From Paulinella micropora (taxonomy: Eukaryota; Cercozoa; Imbricatea; Euglyphida): 64,000 bases of DNA. The stretch spans positions 107,824 through 171,823 of the forward strand of contig BJOX01000271.1 in assembly GCA_009731375.1 (NCBI GenBank), written 5' to 3'. The position numbers and the translations under genes are program-made. Shown piece by piece: positions 1 to 8,005 of the stretch. Numbering within the stretch: the first letter of the stretch is position 1; each line of letters starts with the position of its first letter. The notes beneath the pieces were generated by a model. The model ran no database searches. It worked only from the letters and a program-made list of their open reading frames with translations, and had not been told where the DNA came from.

Positions 1-1119
1 TCTTTGCTGGAAGTCTACGCGCTGCGCCTGCAGCTGGAAAATACGCGCCTGGCTTACACGCTGGACCACGCGCTGGACGCAGTATTATTGGCAAGGCGCC
101 GGCAGGGCAACGTAGACCGCATCTACGAGGAGGCCTGGCTGCACAGCCAACCCAAGTGGGAGCTGGGGGTATCTGCTACGGCGGGGCCTCCCATCCCCAA
201 CACGCGGACGGACAGCCGCGCGCACGGCGGGCGCTTGGACCCTGGCTTTGCCGCGCTGGAGCAGGCTAGGCTAGCCTTTTTGCAGGAGGTCCGCGCACCT
301 CCTGATTCCCAGTATGCGGGCGCACGGGAAAATGACAAGCGAAGGGGTCTGCGCTCGACCGCCAGCCTAGCCGGCCTGAATGTGGCCCGGGACAACAGCT
401 CCGTTGTTTATAGTAGGCAGGCCGTGCGCCCAGAGCAAGAGGTCAGCCACGCACTCTGGCACAGCATGGTGCTGCGCGTGTTCAGCATTCCGTCGGTTTG
501 GAGCAATAACGAAAGCTCTGGGGCGGCCTACCCGCGCGCACCCCGGCTCCCGGCGCTCAGGCAACACCAGTTTGATACAGACAGTTTCTATTCTCATACC
601 GAGGGGGTCCGAGACTTTGTCAACCTGCTATTGCGCGACATACAGGCAATGGTCCTGCCCAAACGAATGCAAGCCCTTGAGGCGGCCCAAGAGCAGCAAA
701 GGGACGCCACGGCCCCCGGCGTGGGTTCCGGGGGTGCAGACCTTGGCTTGGCAGAAAAGGGAGAGGACGAGGAAGCCGTGTTGGCAAGCTACTGGTGGGA
801 TCTATCGCTGCAGCCAGTCTTTAACCCTGGTTCGTTCACTGGACTCTTAGAGCTTATTCGCCTTCGTAGCACCCTGAGTTCACATCTCGACCAAGAGGTC
901 TGCCTGGTGCAGAGTTTGTACAATGAGTCAGTACCCCACTACCACCGGAGCCGACTCTTTGACACAATGTCAGCTGCGCCCCAGCCCCAGCCCCAGCTCC
1001 AGCCCCAGCCCCAGAATAACCTAGGGCGCAAAGCAACGAGCAAGAGAAAGAGAGCCGAGTCCGGCGCGCTCGGGGAGAAGGCCCCGAGGAGGGAAGGAGA
1101 GGAAGGGGAGGGGGGATAG
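1..1119 (+). CDS. 3' part of an unrecognised GC-rich viral-type gene
   Basis: The frame is open from the window edge and ends at TAG 1117-1119, so the 5' end lies outside the window. About 372 residues are visible. The body is a mixed-charge protein without repeats or a membrane segment. The tail (roughly the last 50 residues) is a Pro-Gln repeat followed by a basic Lys/Arg patch that could be a nuclear localisation signal, then an acidic-glycine end. I recognise no family. It has no visible intron and runs in the same direction as the next three genes, consistent with a viral gene cluster. It is followed at once by C-rich homopolymers. The coding call rests on frame length and on the clean change of composition at the stop. 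Confidence 0.6.
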   Translation, partial: SLLEVYALRLQLENTRLAYTLDHALDAVLLARRRQGNVDRIYEEAWLHSQPKWELGVSATAGPPIPNTRTDSRAHGGRLDPGFAALEQARLAFLQEVRAPPDSQYAGARENDKRRGLRSTASLAGLNVARDNSSVVYSRQAVRPEQEVSHALWHSMVLRVFSIPSVWSNNESSGAAYPRAPRLPALRQHQFDTDSFYSHTEGVRDFVNLLLRDIQAMVLPKRMQALEAAQEQQRDATAPGVGSGGADLGLAEKGEDEEAVLASYWWDLSLQPVFNPGSFTGLLELIRLRSTLSSHLDQEVCLVQSLYNESVPHYHRSRLFDTMSAAPQPQPQLQPQPQNNLGRKATSKRKRAESGALGEKAPRREGEEGEGG

Positions 1120-1265
1120 AAAGATTTGCCCTTCCTCCCCCCCCTTTATTCCCCCCCCCCACTCTCTCTTTCTATCGCTCTCTCTCTATTTCTCTCTCGT
1201 ATTCCGTGGCATAGGCTTTTTAATAGATTTAATAAAAAACGAACGAGCATCTAGCAGTTGTGACG
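1120..1265 (+). promoter_or_regulatory. Intergenic C-run/CT-tract followed by an AT-rich promoter-like patch
   Basis: Two C homopolymers (about 1137-1160) and a CT-rich stretch follow the upstream stop. An AT-rich island with TTTAATAGATTTAATAAAAA lies at about 1217-1240, 25 to 45 bases before the next ATG. AT-rich islands of this kind precede the next genes as well and stand out against the GC-rich coding DNA. Promoter function is inferred. Confidence 0.4.
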
Positions 1266-2711
1266 ATGCAGGGCTTTTGTGCCAGCAGCAGACAGTCGGA
1301 ACGTCCCAAGCCCCGCGGGCCTGGGCGCAAGCCCCCAAGGCCTGGGCACAAGAGCAAAAGGAATCGTGAAACACCCCGATCGTCCACACCAGATCAATCG
1401 TCAAGGGCCTCTGCGCTTGTCTGTACCGTGGCCACGAACCCTCAGAATCCCTGCCAAGAGTGGGAAAGCCAGCAGCCACCACAGCGCCAAGCCCGGGCCA
1501 CCCCAGCGTTGCCTGTACAGAGGCACAGTAGCAAGCACGGGGCCCCCGAGGCTCGCGCTTCTTCTTCTTCTTCTTCTTCTTCTTCTTCTTCTTCTTCTCT
1601 CGCCGCTTTTCCTCCCCCTGTTCTCCCCCCTGCACCCGCTCTTGCTCCCGCCGCTTTGTCAGTGCCGAATATCACTCCCGCACCCCAGGCGGAGCCTTCT
1701 TCGTCGGCGCCGCGGCTCCAGCGCCTGGCCCCCAAGAAGACTCGGCCGCTTGTGAAGCCGGTCGCCAGCATCGGGGGACGACAGACCCTAGAGGCCGGGC
1801 TAGCCCTGGCAGTAGTTGCACCCCCCCCAGCCTCGCGGGAGAGCCTGAACCGTTTGCAGGAGGACTTTCACAAAGTTAAGCAACAATGCCACCTGCAAGC
1901 CAAGCACGCGCATGAACTAGAAAACAGGTCAGTGCCGGTGAGGCTGAGGCCCGACCACGTGCGCAAGCTGTTTCTGCGCCGCGTGCTAGGCTTCACGGCG
2001 CTGCACATATTGCTGACAATGACGCTTATGGCGTCCGGGCGCTGGCCTTTCGATTTTGCAGACATCTACTACCAGAACCCGCTTGGCATAGTCTCCATTC
2101 TGGCGCTCAGCGCTCTGGTCATAATCGCGTTTTACCAGCATTGCTCAGTCAACCTGTACCTGGTATCCCTGGCCATGGTCGTTGGCACTGCCTGCCTGGG
2201 TAGTATCGTGTTGCTGCACAGCGACTCCTTAGTGGTTATGTGGGTCTGCGTTGTGCTAGAGGTTCTCTGCGTACTGTGCATCTTGTTCTGCTGCCAGCTG
2301 TGGGTGCCCTACCAATTCTTTGCTATGTTGGCGTTTGTCACCGGCTGCGCAAGCGTGGGCTACTTCTGGCTCATCTGGCGTCCTTACAAGCTCTTTCTGC
2401 AAGAATGGACTATCTACGCCTGGGGCGAGCGCACGGCCCCGCCAGGGCTAGCTGGTCACTTCTGGATTATTACCGCTGCTTTCTTTTTGAGCGTTTACGT
2501 CCTCTGGCAACTGGAGCGGCTAATGCACCTGCACACTCTGTGCGACTCGCACCTAGCTTCCCTTAAACTTTTTTACAACATGGCCGAAATAGGTTTTCTC
2601 TGTGGCCTGGGCGTCAGCGCTCTCCTGGGGCGCATCAACTCCGCCCGCGCGCGTCTGCAAACCATATACGCTACAGAAAGAGAAGCCATTATCGCCGGCG
2701 CCAGTCTCTAA
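1266..2711 (+). CDS. Seven-TM protein, divergent Bax inhibitor-1 (TMBIM) family-like
   Basis: 481 residues from the ATG at 1266. The first ~215 residues are low complexity and basic, with a Ser run encoded by (TCT)n at 1558-1598. The C-terminal half has about seven hydrophobic helices. The start of the membrane part (VRKLFLRRVLGFTALHILLT) has the spacing of the R-x-F-x-R-K-V...L-x-x-T opening of TMBIM proteins. Near the end, a VYVLWQ helix, a charged loop and LKLFYNMAEIGFL sit where the family has its YDTQ and LYLDIINLFL motifs. The conserved Asp residues of those motifs are missing, so calcium-leak activity, known for the family, cannot be assumed. TMBIM homologues occur in some large DNA viruses as anti-apoptotic proteins. 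An unrelated seven-TM protein is the alternative. Confidence 0.45.
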   Translation: MQGFCASSRQSERPKPRGPGRKPPRPGHKSKRNRETPRSSTPDQSSRASALVCTVATNPQNPCQEWESQQPPQRQARATPALPVQRHSSKHGAPEARASSSSSSSSSSSSSLAAFPPPVLPPAPALAPAALSVPNITPAPQAEPSSSAPRLQRLAPKKTRPLVKPVASIGGRQTLEAGLALAVVAPPPASRESLNRLQEDFHKVKQQCHLQAKHAHELENRSVPVRLRPDHVRKLFLRRVLGFTALHILLTMTLMASGRWPFDFADIYYQNPLGIVSILALSALVIIAFYQHCSVNLYLVSLAMVVGTACLGSIVLLHSDSLVVMWVCVVLEVLCVLCILFCCQLWVPYQFFAMLAFVTGCASVGYFWLIWRPYKLFLQEWTIYAWGERTAPPGLAGHFWIITAAFFLSVYVLWQLERLMHLHTLCDSHLASLKLFYNMAEIGFLCGLGVSALLGRINSARARLQTIYATEREAIIAGASL

Positions 2712-2850
2712 AGCTGGATCACATCTCCCCCCCCCTCCCCTGGCGCAGTAACGCAAGAAAAAGGGGGGGAGGAGAGGAGAGGAGGGCTTCCTCTCCTCCT
2801 CCCCTAAGGAGAAAGCAAGAGAAATAAAGAGAGGAGGACAGAAATAAATT
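2712..2850 (+). promoter_or_regulatory. Intergenic C/G-run spacer with A-rich pre-ATG patch
   Basis: C-runs at about 2728-2742 are followed by a purine tract of GGGGGGGAGGAGAGG type. The final 30 bases are A-rich and contain AAATAAA twice (GAAATAAAGAG, GAAATAAATT) directly before the ATG at 2851. The same AAATAAA-type A-rich patch precedes the gene at 3772. A promoter role is inferred from position and recurrence. Confidence 0.35.
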
Positions 2851-3666
2851 ATGCCCAGAATCCCGCTCTCAGAGGTACTGGCGTCGGTGCGTGGGGAGGG
2901 CGTGGGTTTAGTGTCTGGGTGGGGCGTGAAGCAGATTTGCAGCGACTGCGGCGGAAGCGAAGTTCTAAGCACACGAGACGACGCGGACAAATGCCCCTGC
3001 GGCTGGCAGAGTTCGGTGGTAGCCGAAAACATAAGAAAGTACCTAGAGGGGCAGGGATACAAGCGTGAAGAAGGTACAAACGTGTTGGACATAGCAGGTG
3101 ACTGGAGGCCCAGTTCCGGAGAAGGCCCCACGCTGACAGTGCTCTGGCGCCGCGCTCAAGACCCGCATTCGTCGTCTCTGCGCAATAAGGTAGTTCGCAA
3201 TTGGCTCGGCGATTTACAGGCACGCGTGCCAACCGGCGAAGCCCGGCGCGTGCTCATCGTGCACCGCAAGCGTCGGGTGCCAGTGGCGGAGCTTATAGCC
3301 TCTCAGGAGGCCGAGCGCGGTTGGCGCATCGACTACTGGGACGAGGACGCCTTTCTGTACCCGCCTGGCATACGCGGGGGTTACTTCTTTGAGCACGAAA
3401 CCCTGCCGGAAGAAGAGGTGAAGCGGATGGAAGCGGTGTTCCAAGTGCAGCGAGAGGGAATCCCCGTAATTTTTAGCGCGGACCCCGCCGCTAAGTGGTG
3501 GGGGGTACGCCCCGGAGACGTAGTGCGCATTCGTTCCACTCTTGGGGGCGGGAAGCAGTACATATATAAGCGTTGTGAATATCTAGCCGAGGAGCGCTTT
3601 CGCAAAGAGTCCATTGTGCCTAAAAAGCCCTACGCACCGGACCGAGAGGACAGGCTGCTACATTAA
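2851..3666 (+). CDS. rpb5: RNA polymerase subunit RPB5 homologue with N-terminal zinc motif
   Basis: 271 residues. The C-terminal ~75 residues carry the RPB5/RpoH fold signature: IPVIFSADPAAKWWGVRPGD, then VVRIRST, and YIYKRCE near the end. This matches the pattern of a Pro, an SDP-like turn, an aromatic, G-x-x-x-G-D/Q and VVKI that anchors RPB5 in the polymerase jaw. In giant viruses that encode their own polymerase it serves viral transcription. The N-terminus differs from the cellular jaw domain: Cys30, Cys33, Cys48 and Cys50 look like a zinc ribbon (CSDC...CPC). The middle (VLIVHRKRRVPVAELI) could correspond to the end of the normal N-terminal domain. No intron. Placement among viral genes and the lack of splicing favour a viral rather than host copy. 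Confidence 0.75.
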   Translation: MPRIPLSEVLASVRGEGVGLVSGWGVKQICSDCGGSEVLSTRDDADKCPCGWQSSVVAENIRKYLEGQGYKREEGTNVLDIAGDWRPSSGEGPTLTVLWRRAQDPHSSSLRNKVVRNWLGDLQARVPTGEARRVLIVHRKRRVPVAELIASQEAERGWRIDYWDEDAFLYPPGIRGGYFFEHETLPEEEVKRMEAVFQVQREGIPVIFSADPAAKWWGVRPGDVVRIRSTLGGGKQYIYKRCEYLAEERFRKESIVPKKPYAPDREDRLLH

Positions 3667-3771
3667 TTGTGCCTAAAAAAAATTACCGCGGCCCCCCCCC
3701 CTCCCCTCCCCCCTCCCTCCCCCAAAAAAGTACAAATAAAAATACCAGTAAAATCTTTGTAAACAAAAAAC
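3667..3771 (+). promoter_or_regulatory. C-run spacer and A-rich promoter-like region
   Basis: After the stop at 3664-3666 come an A-run, C homopolymers at 3693-3723, then about 45 bases of A-rich DNA (ACAAATAAAAATACC, then AAACAAAAAAC) ending at the ATG. It has the same plan as the two previous spacers: stop, C-runs, A-rich patch, ATG. Confidence 0.4.
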
Positions 3772-5751
3772 ATGTACGACCCCGAACCCGCCTTAGATAA
3801 ACAGCCCCTTTTTCTAGAATGCCCGGGACAGAACACTACCGTCTATCCTGAAGGCAAGCTCGGCCCAAGGCAGACAGAACTTCGGGACAATACTCTGCAA
3901 GCGATTTGCTACACTGGCCATTGTTGCGAAAGCAGGCAAGACCCTAAGGTTTGCGCTCTCATGTGCCTGTGGAGCCGGTGCGGCTGGAGCAGGCAGGCCT
4001 TGTTCGGTTTCCTAGCTCGGAAACTACCTTGGTACTGGCGGAAGGAGCGCTTTCAGCTGCAGACGCCAGTCTACGGCTATAATGATAATGGACTGGTTCA
4101 GTGGGACGTAGAGAATTGCCAAAACTTCCAAGCGCGCCTTACGCTTTTGTTGGAGCCATCCCCGGAGAAAGCTTACCTAGCCTGGGAGAGCGCGCACCGG
4201 GGCGTCCCCTCACACGACCAATATGCCTGGCTGTTTCTGGCCCTTTTGCGCAAGATCTGGGAACTGGCTTTCCTATCCGTAAAAAGTCAGGACGGGGCGG
4301 AGCGATGGCTAGGGGCGCTGGCAGACCGCGACGGGCGCCTGGCCCTGTGCCAAGAAATTCTGAAGCTGTGGCGGCCTTTCCCCAACGAAACCATTGCGGC
4401 GGTAGTTTCGGGCGTCCACGAAGCTGTCTGGGACAGGTATATGGGTCCGGCGGCTCCCATGCACGTGGACCTGTGCTGGAACGACAGCGCCGTTAGAATA
4501 GACTGGCCCCTAATTATGACAAACCTCGCGAGGCTGCCCGAGCTGGAATCTCTGTGGATAGAACACATGGCACCAGCCGGAGTCGACGGGGATACGCTCC
4601 TGTGCGATCTGAAGACCCTGCGGGGCTTGACCCGGCTGTCAGTAGCTTGCACGGCTAGCCCGGCGAGCGAGCGGGCTCCCCTCGCTCGCAGGCCGGGCTT
4701 GGACACGGTGCTTTCGCACACACGCTTGCGTTCGCTGTCTCTCGGGCTTTCCTTTTCTCTCCGGGAGTTGTGGCTCTCGGGCTGTGACAGCTTGGAGGTT
4801 ATAGAAATCTCCTGCCAGGGGCTAGAGTCGGTGGCCCTGCAGGAGTGTCGGTCGCTGGCCAGAGTGCACTTGTTGTGCCAGCCCCTGCGCAGCCTGCAGA
4901 TACACTCGTGCCCGGCCCTAGCCCTCCTGCCAGGCTTGGCGTTTCGAGAGGGGGCGCGTTTTGTGGCTTACGGCGACACCACCTCCCTGTTGGCGCTCCC
5001 GGTGGAGGAGCCCCGCGGGGTCTTGGCCACAGCCGTGTTTAGCGCCTGGACCCGGTTCCCGCTGGCGCTCATACAAAGCATCGCTCCATACGCCAGGGAA
5101 ATGGTGATTTCAAATAGTTCGGCCGGCCCCCCCGAGCTGAATCTGGTCCCTCTACGCCTAGGAGCAGTGCTGCGACTGGAGAACCTGTCGGCCTTGGCTA
5201 AACTAAGCTGGGAACAGCCCAAGAACAGCGGCGGCAGCAACAGTAGTGAGCAGACGGCACCCGTCGGCTACCTCAGGGTTCGGGGCTGCGACTCGCTGGT
5301 AACTATTAGTGTCAAGCACGCCTGGCTGGACCTGTGGCTAGACACCAGCATCCCCCCTACCAACCTTACCCTCCAAGACCTGCGCCGGGCCTACCTGCGC
5401 CTACCCACCTGTGCCCCCTGCTCCATCAGTGCCTCTAACCTGCAAATGCTCTGCCTGCAGAGCCCGGCCGATCGTCGTCGGGCCCCCCCCCTCACACTAG
5501 TACCGCCCGGCGTGCTTAAGCTTAGCCTGGACAAGGTGCATTTGTGCCACTTGTACCAGTGCTCGCCGCTCCCACGCCTCAAGATCCTAGGCCCCGCCTC
5601 CGCTGCGGCAGCGGAGGCGGGGCCCGGCGGCTGTGCCACAGCCGTCGCCCCGGAGCTAGTCATTGAGGGGTGCGAGCAGCAACACCCAACCCCGCTCCCC
5701 CGTGTCCAGACCCAACAATATGGCGAGACGCGCAATGTGAGTTTTCTTTAA
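3772..5751 (+). CDS. Leucine-rich repeat protein
   Basis: 659 residues. Residues ~1-230 are a mixed region with Cys and Trp pairs (CLWSRCGWSRQALFGF) and no family I recognise. From about residue 240 there are irregular LRRs of the form LxSLxLxxCxxL, for example LRELWLSGCDSLEVIEISC and LRSLQIHSCPALALLPGL. LRR proteins are often scaffolds in protein binding, and some giant-virus families pair them with F-boxes; I see no clear F-box here. A 35-bp perfect palindrome lies inside the frame near the 3' end (separate entry). Further LRR genes lie at 29.6-33.6 kb in the other GC-rich block, which supports a common source. Convergent with the penton-like ORF on the other strand. Confidence 0.6.
   Translation: MYDPEPALDKQPLFLECPGQNTTVYPEGKLGPRQTELRDNTLQAICYTGHCCESRQDPKVCALMCLWSRCGWSRQALFGFLARKLPWYWRKERFQLQTPVYGYNDNGLVQWDVENCQNFQARLTLLLEPSPEKAYLAWESAHRGVPSHDQYAWLFLALLRKIWELAFLSVKSQDGAERWLGALADRDGRLALCQEILKLWRPFPNETIAAVVSGVHEAVWDRYMGPAAPMHVDLCWNDSAVRIDWPLIMTNLARLPELESLWIEHMAPAGVDGDTLLCDLKTLRGLTRLSVACTASPASERAPLARRPGLDTVLSHTRLRSLSLGLSFSLRELWLSGCDSLEVIEISCQGLESVALQECRSLARVHLLCQPLRSLQIHSCPALALLPGLAFREGARFVAYGDTTSLLALPVEEPRGVLATAVFSAWTRFPLALIQSIAPYAREMVISNSSAGPPELNLVPLRLGAVLRLENLSALAKLSWEQPKNSGGSNSSEQTAPVGYLRVRGCDSLVTISVKHAWLDLWLDTSIPPTNLTLQDLRRAYLRLPTCAPCSISASNLQMLCLQSPADRRRAPPLTLVPPGVLKLSLDKVHLCHLYQCSPLPRLKILGPASAAAAEAGPGGCATAVAPELVIEGCEQQHPTPLPRVQTQQYGETRNVSFL
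5590..5624. repeat. 35-bp perfect palindrome inside the LRR coding sequence
   Basis: Two 17-bp arms (5590-5606 and 5608-5624) beginning GGCCCCGCCTCC are exact reverse complements around a single G. The segment keeps the LRR frame open and encodes an Ala/Glu/Gly/Pro stretch unlike the flanking LRRs. Confidence 0.85.
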
Positions 5752-5783
5752 TTAAAAAAAAAATCCAAACTTGTTTTCTTTTT

Positions 5784-6545
5784 TTAAAATTCTTGCTCTT
5801 GGAGGGCGCCCCCCCCCCAGGCCGTCGGCTGTGGTCCTAGCACCGGAGTAAGAAAAGTAGACCCCTGCACTCCCGTGCCCGCATACTCGGCGCCGGCTCC
5901 CTTGAGCTGCATAAACGCGTGCGGGTCTGCGCGCGGCCCGAGCGCCGTTCGCCCCACGCCGGCGTCGACCAGTTTTTTGTGGACGGGGCTGTAGGTCAGC
6001 TGCGCCCCCCGGCAACAAACAGATTGCTCGTGCTCCCGGGGCTTAAGTATGCCGTCGGGCAAGAAAAGCTGTTTCTGTGCGCCGGTAAGGTCATCCACGA
6101 CGTAGCCCAGAGCAGTGAGCACCGTGCTAAAGATGTCGGCGCAGGGGTCCTCTTGCATTTGCCCCCCTACCATTTCGCGCGAGCACTTGCCCGTCATGTC
6201 CGCTTCCGTGTTTGTATTGTTGCTTGAGACACCATAAGTATAATCATTCGGACTTTCTGTCGTCAGTACCTCGGCCAGTTTATTTTTTAAGTTGTTCATT
6301 GTGTAGTTGCACTCAGGTATTGTAATTAATGCCTCATACCCGTCTTCGGATAATGTAAAAGTATTATATGGTGAAGCCACAGAGTAATACGATTTCGGCA
6401 CATAAATATGAAGAATTTTACAATGTGTGGGATTGTCTAGTCCCTTCATATTGACTTCGTGTGTAAAGTCGCTGTCTGTTCCCGTTATTCTATTTTTACT
6501 ATTTATGTAATAGATACCAGAACTTCTTCCTCCCTTGTACTCCAT
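5784..6545 (-). CDS. Penton/minor-capsid-like N-terminus fused to GC-rich viral-type C-terminus (chimera)
   Basis: 253 residues from the ATG at 6545. Residues 1 to ~115 are AT-rich coding and resemble the start of minor capsid (penton) proteins of polinton-like viruses and virophages: GIYYINSKNRITGTDSDFTH, then a lipid- and strand-like stretch with VPKSYYSV. In that family the single jelly-roll penton sits at the capsid vertices. From about base 6200 downwards the codon use becomes strongly GC-rich and the sequence loses any resemblance to a capsid jelly roll. The composition break falls inside the frame, so the element's left edge appears to be a junction with the GC-rich viral block. A hairpin (6550-6592) lies five bases upstream of the ATG, as for other genes of the element. 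Probably a truncated, non-native protein. Confidence 0.5.
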   Translation of the reverse strand: MEYKGGRSSGIYYINSKNRITGTDSDFTHEVNMKGLDNPTHCKILHIYVPKSYYSVASPYNTFTLSEDGYEALITIPECNYTMNNLKNKLAEVLTTESPNDYTYGVSSNNTNTEADMTGKCSREMVGGQMQEDPCADIFSTVLTALGYVVDDLTGAQKQLFLPDGILKPREHEQSVCCRGAQLTYSPVHKKLVDAGVGRTALGPRADPHAFMQLKGAGAEYAGTGVQGSTFLTPVLGPQPTAWGGGALQEQEF

Positions 6546-6549
6546 GATA

Positions 6550-6592
6550 TTTAGAATTGCGCTTCGTGCTCCGCACTCTCGCTTATTCTAAA
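6550..6592 (-). promoter_or_regulatory. Type-1 hairpin directly upstream of the penton-like ATG
   Basis: Inverted ends TTTAGAAT (6550-6557) and ATTCTAAA (6585-6592) enclose a core with GTGC/GCAC. On the coding strand it reads ATTCTAAATATC then ATG. The same hairpin precedes the ATPase, the 14415 gene and the integrase. Confidence 0.7.
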
Positions 6593-6635
6593 CATCGTTT
6601 TTTTCTTTTTCAAAAAAATTAATCGGTTTTCGATG

Positions 6636-6685
6636 GTTATCAACAAACGAGAATGAGTGAAACGAATGAGAGTGTAGTTGATAAC
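6636..6685 (-). terminator. Type-2 hairpin just after the protease stop
   Basis: Perfect 9-bp arms GTTATCAAC (6636-6644) and GTTGATAAC (6677-6685), starting seven bases after the protease TGA. The loop holds two purine-rich copies (CGAGAATGAG, CGAATGAGAG). A near-copy sits after the stop of the 10016 gene. A 3'-end (transcript termination or processing) role is inferred from position. Confidence 0.65.
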
Positions 6686-6691
6686 TATCTT

Positions 6692-8005
6692 TCAAATGTA
6701 TGTATCAAAATTACCATAACCATTCTGTGTTTTTAACTTTTCTGCTTCGTCTTCTTTTAAATCTGTATAACCGCTGGCAAATTTAAATTTAATACCTTTC
6801 GCTCGCTCCATTAAAAACCTCATAGCAAACCATCCACAAGTTGAGGAAGTATCACTCTGCTCTTTTACTTGATTAACCTTCATTAATAAAGAACTATCGG
6901 GGTGGCTTAGGTCAATTAGTCTTTTCATTTGTTGTTGAAAGTCTTCTGTGGGCTCATAAAGTGCTAATGGGTCATACACTTCAACACTTCTGTCTTTATC
7001 TAGACTTATCCATATAGCAATCCAATGAGACCCTGCTTGCTTGTGATTGTTCAAATTCATAATAAATCCGTATCGCTTTCTGCTTCCGGGCTTCAACTTG
7101 TAGATTTCATCACTGGCTATTGCTCCGAGATACCATCCATATTTTTTCATTATGTCGTCTATTTCATAAGTCATTAGTCCCCGCCCCTCTCCAGTTTGTT
7201 CGTCTGGCTGTTGCTGACCAAAGGACGCATCACCAACTTCGTTGGTGCGCTCCTCTGGCTCTGGTTGCTGTGGCTCCGAAACGCTCGGGTGTATGGTTGT
7301 CTCCTCTGTCTGTGGTTGCTGTCCAAAGGACGCATCTCCAACTTCGTTGGAGTGCTCTGGTTGCTGTTGCTCTGGTTGCTGTTCATTTCTATATTTATTT
7401 ATAAGAGCATTAACATAATCTTTTTTTCTCATTGAATGAACCCATTCTTTTCGTGATAAATACTTTTTAATGTTTTTTACGGAAAACACTTTATTAATCA
7501 AATCTTCTAATCCAGTTCCCGTTTGTAAGCCCAACTATTCTGCGAGTTTCTTTTTTACTTCGTCCTTATTTTGTCCAACATCTATTTTATGTTCTAAAAT
7601 TTTGTCTATTATCCATGATGCTCTTTGGTTCCAACCTTTAACATCGTGGCCTTCATTTTTAAGTTTTTCCCTTAGTGTTTCACCAAGAATTTTAATAGTC
7701 AGTTTTTTTTCAACATTACTATTTGACAATCCATTCTTCAACATTAATCTGTATTTAGCCTCCTCTAGTTTGTTTCCTATATTTTTATTTAATGCTTCTT
7801 GTGCTCCTAGCGATTTTTTCATTTGGTCTATTGTCAGTTTTTGTTCTTGAAATTGTTTTATGCTTTCTGCTATACTTTGTATTTTGCTAGGAACCCAATT
7901 ATCTATATCTGCTTGAGTAAAAACTCCAGAATTTATGATTAATTTTTTATAGTCTTCAAATTCTTTATTTGGCTTAACTTTTACCTCTGACTGTGCCTGT
8001 TGTTC
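6692..8005 (-). CDS. Adenain/Ulp1-type maturation cysteine protease, frame interrupted by TAG at 7535
   Basis: The catalytic part is the segment 6692-7534. It shows a papain-like viral protease order: His in GSHWIAIW, Asp in VEVYDPL, Gln in VKEQSD and Cys in STCGWF, with the Ulp1/adenain spacing. Such proteases cleave capsid precursors in adenoviruses, polintons and virophages. Upstream is a Gln/Pro/Glu-rich linker with the motif NEVGDASFGQQ twice. There is no ATG for 35 codons after the TAG at 7535-7537, and the frame is open and protein-like upstream of it to the TAA at 8006. The 471-base segment between the two stops has no ATG in its first ~60 codons. All three segments (8455 to 6692) share one frame, so they were probably one gene of about 588 codons. 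Decay, readthrough or recoding cannot be told apart here. Ends at TGA 6692-6694. Confidence 0.7.
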
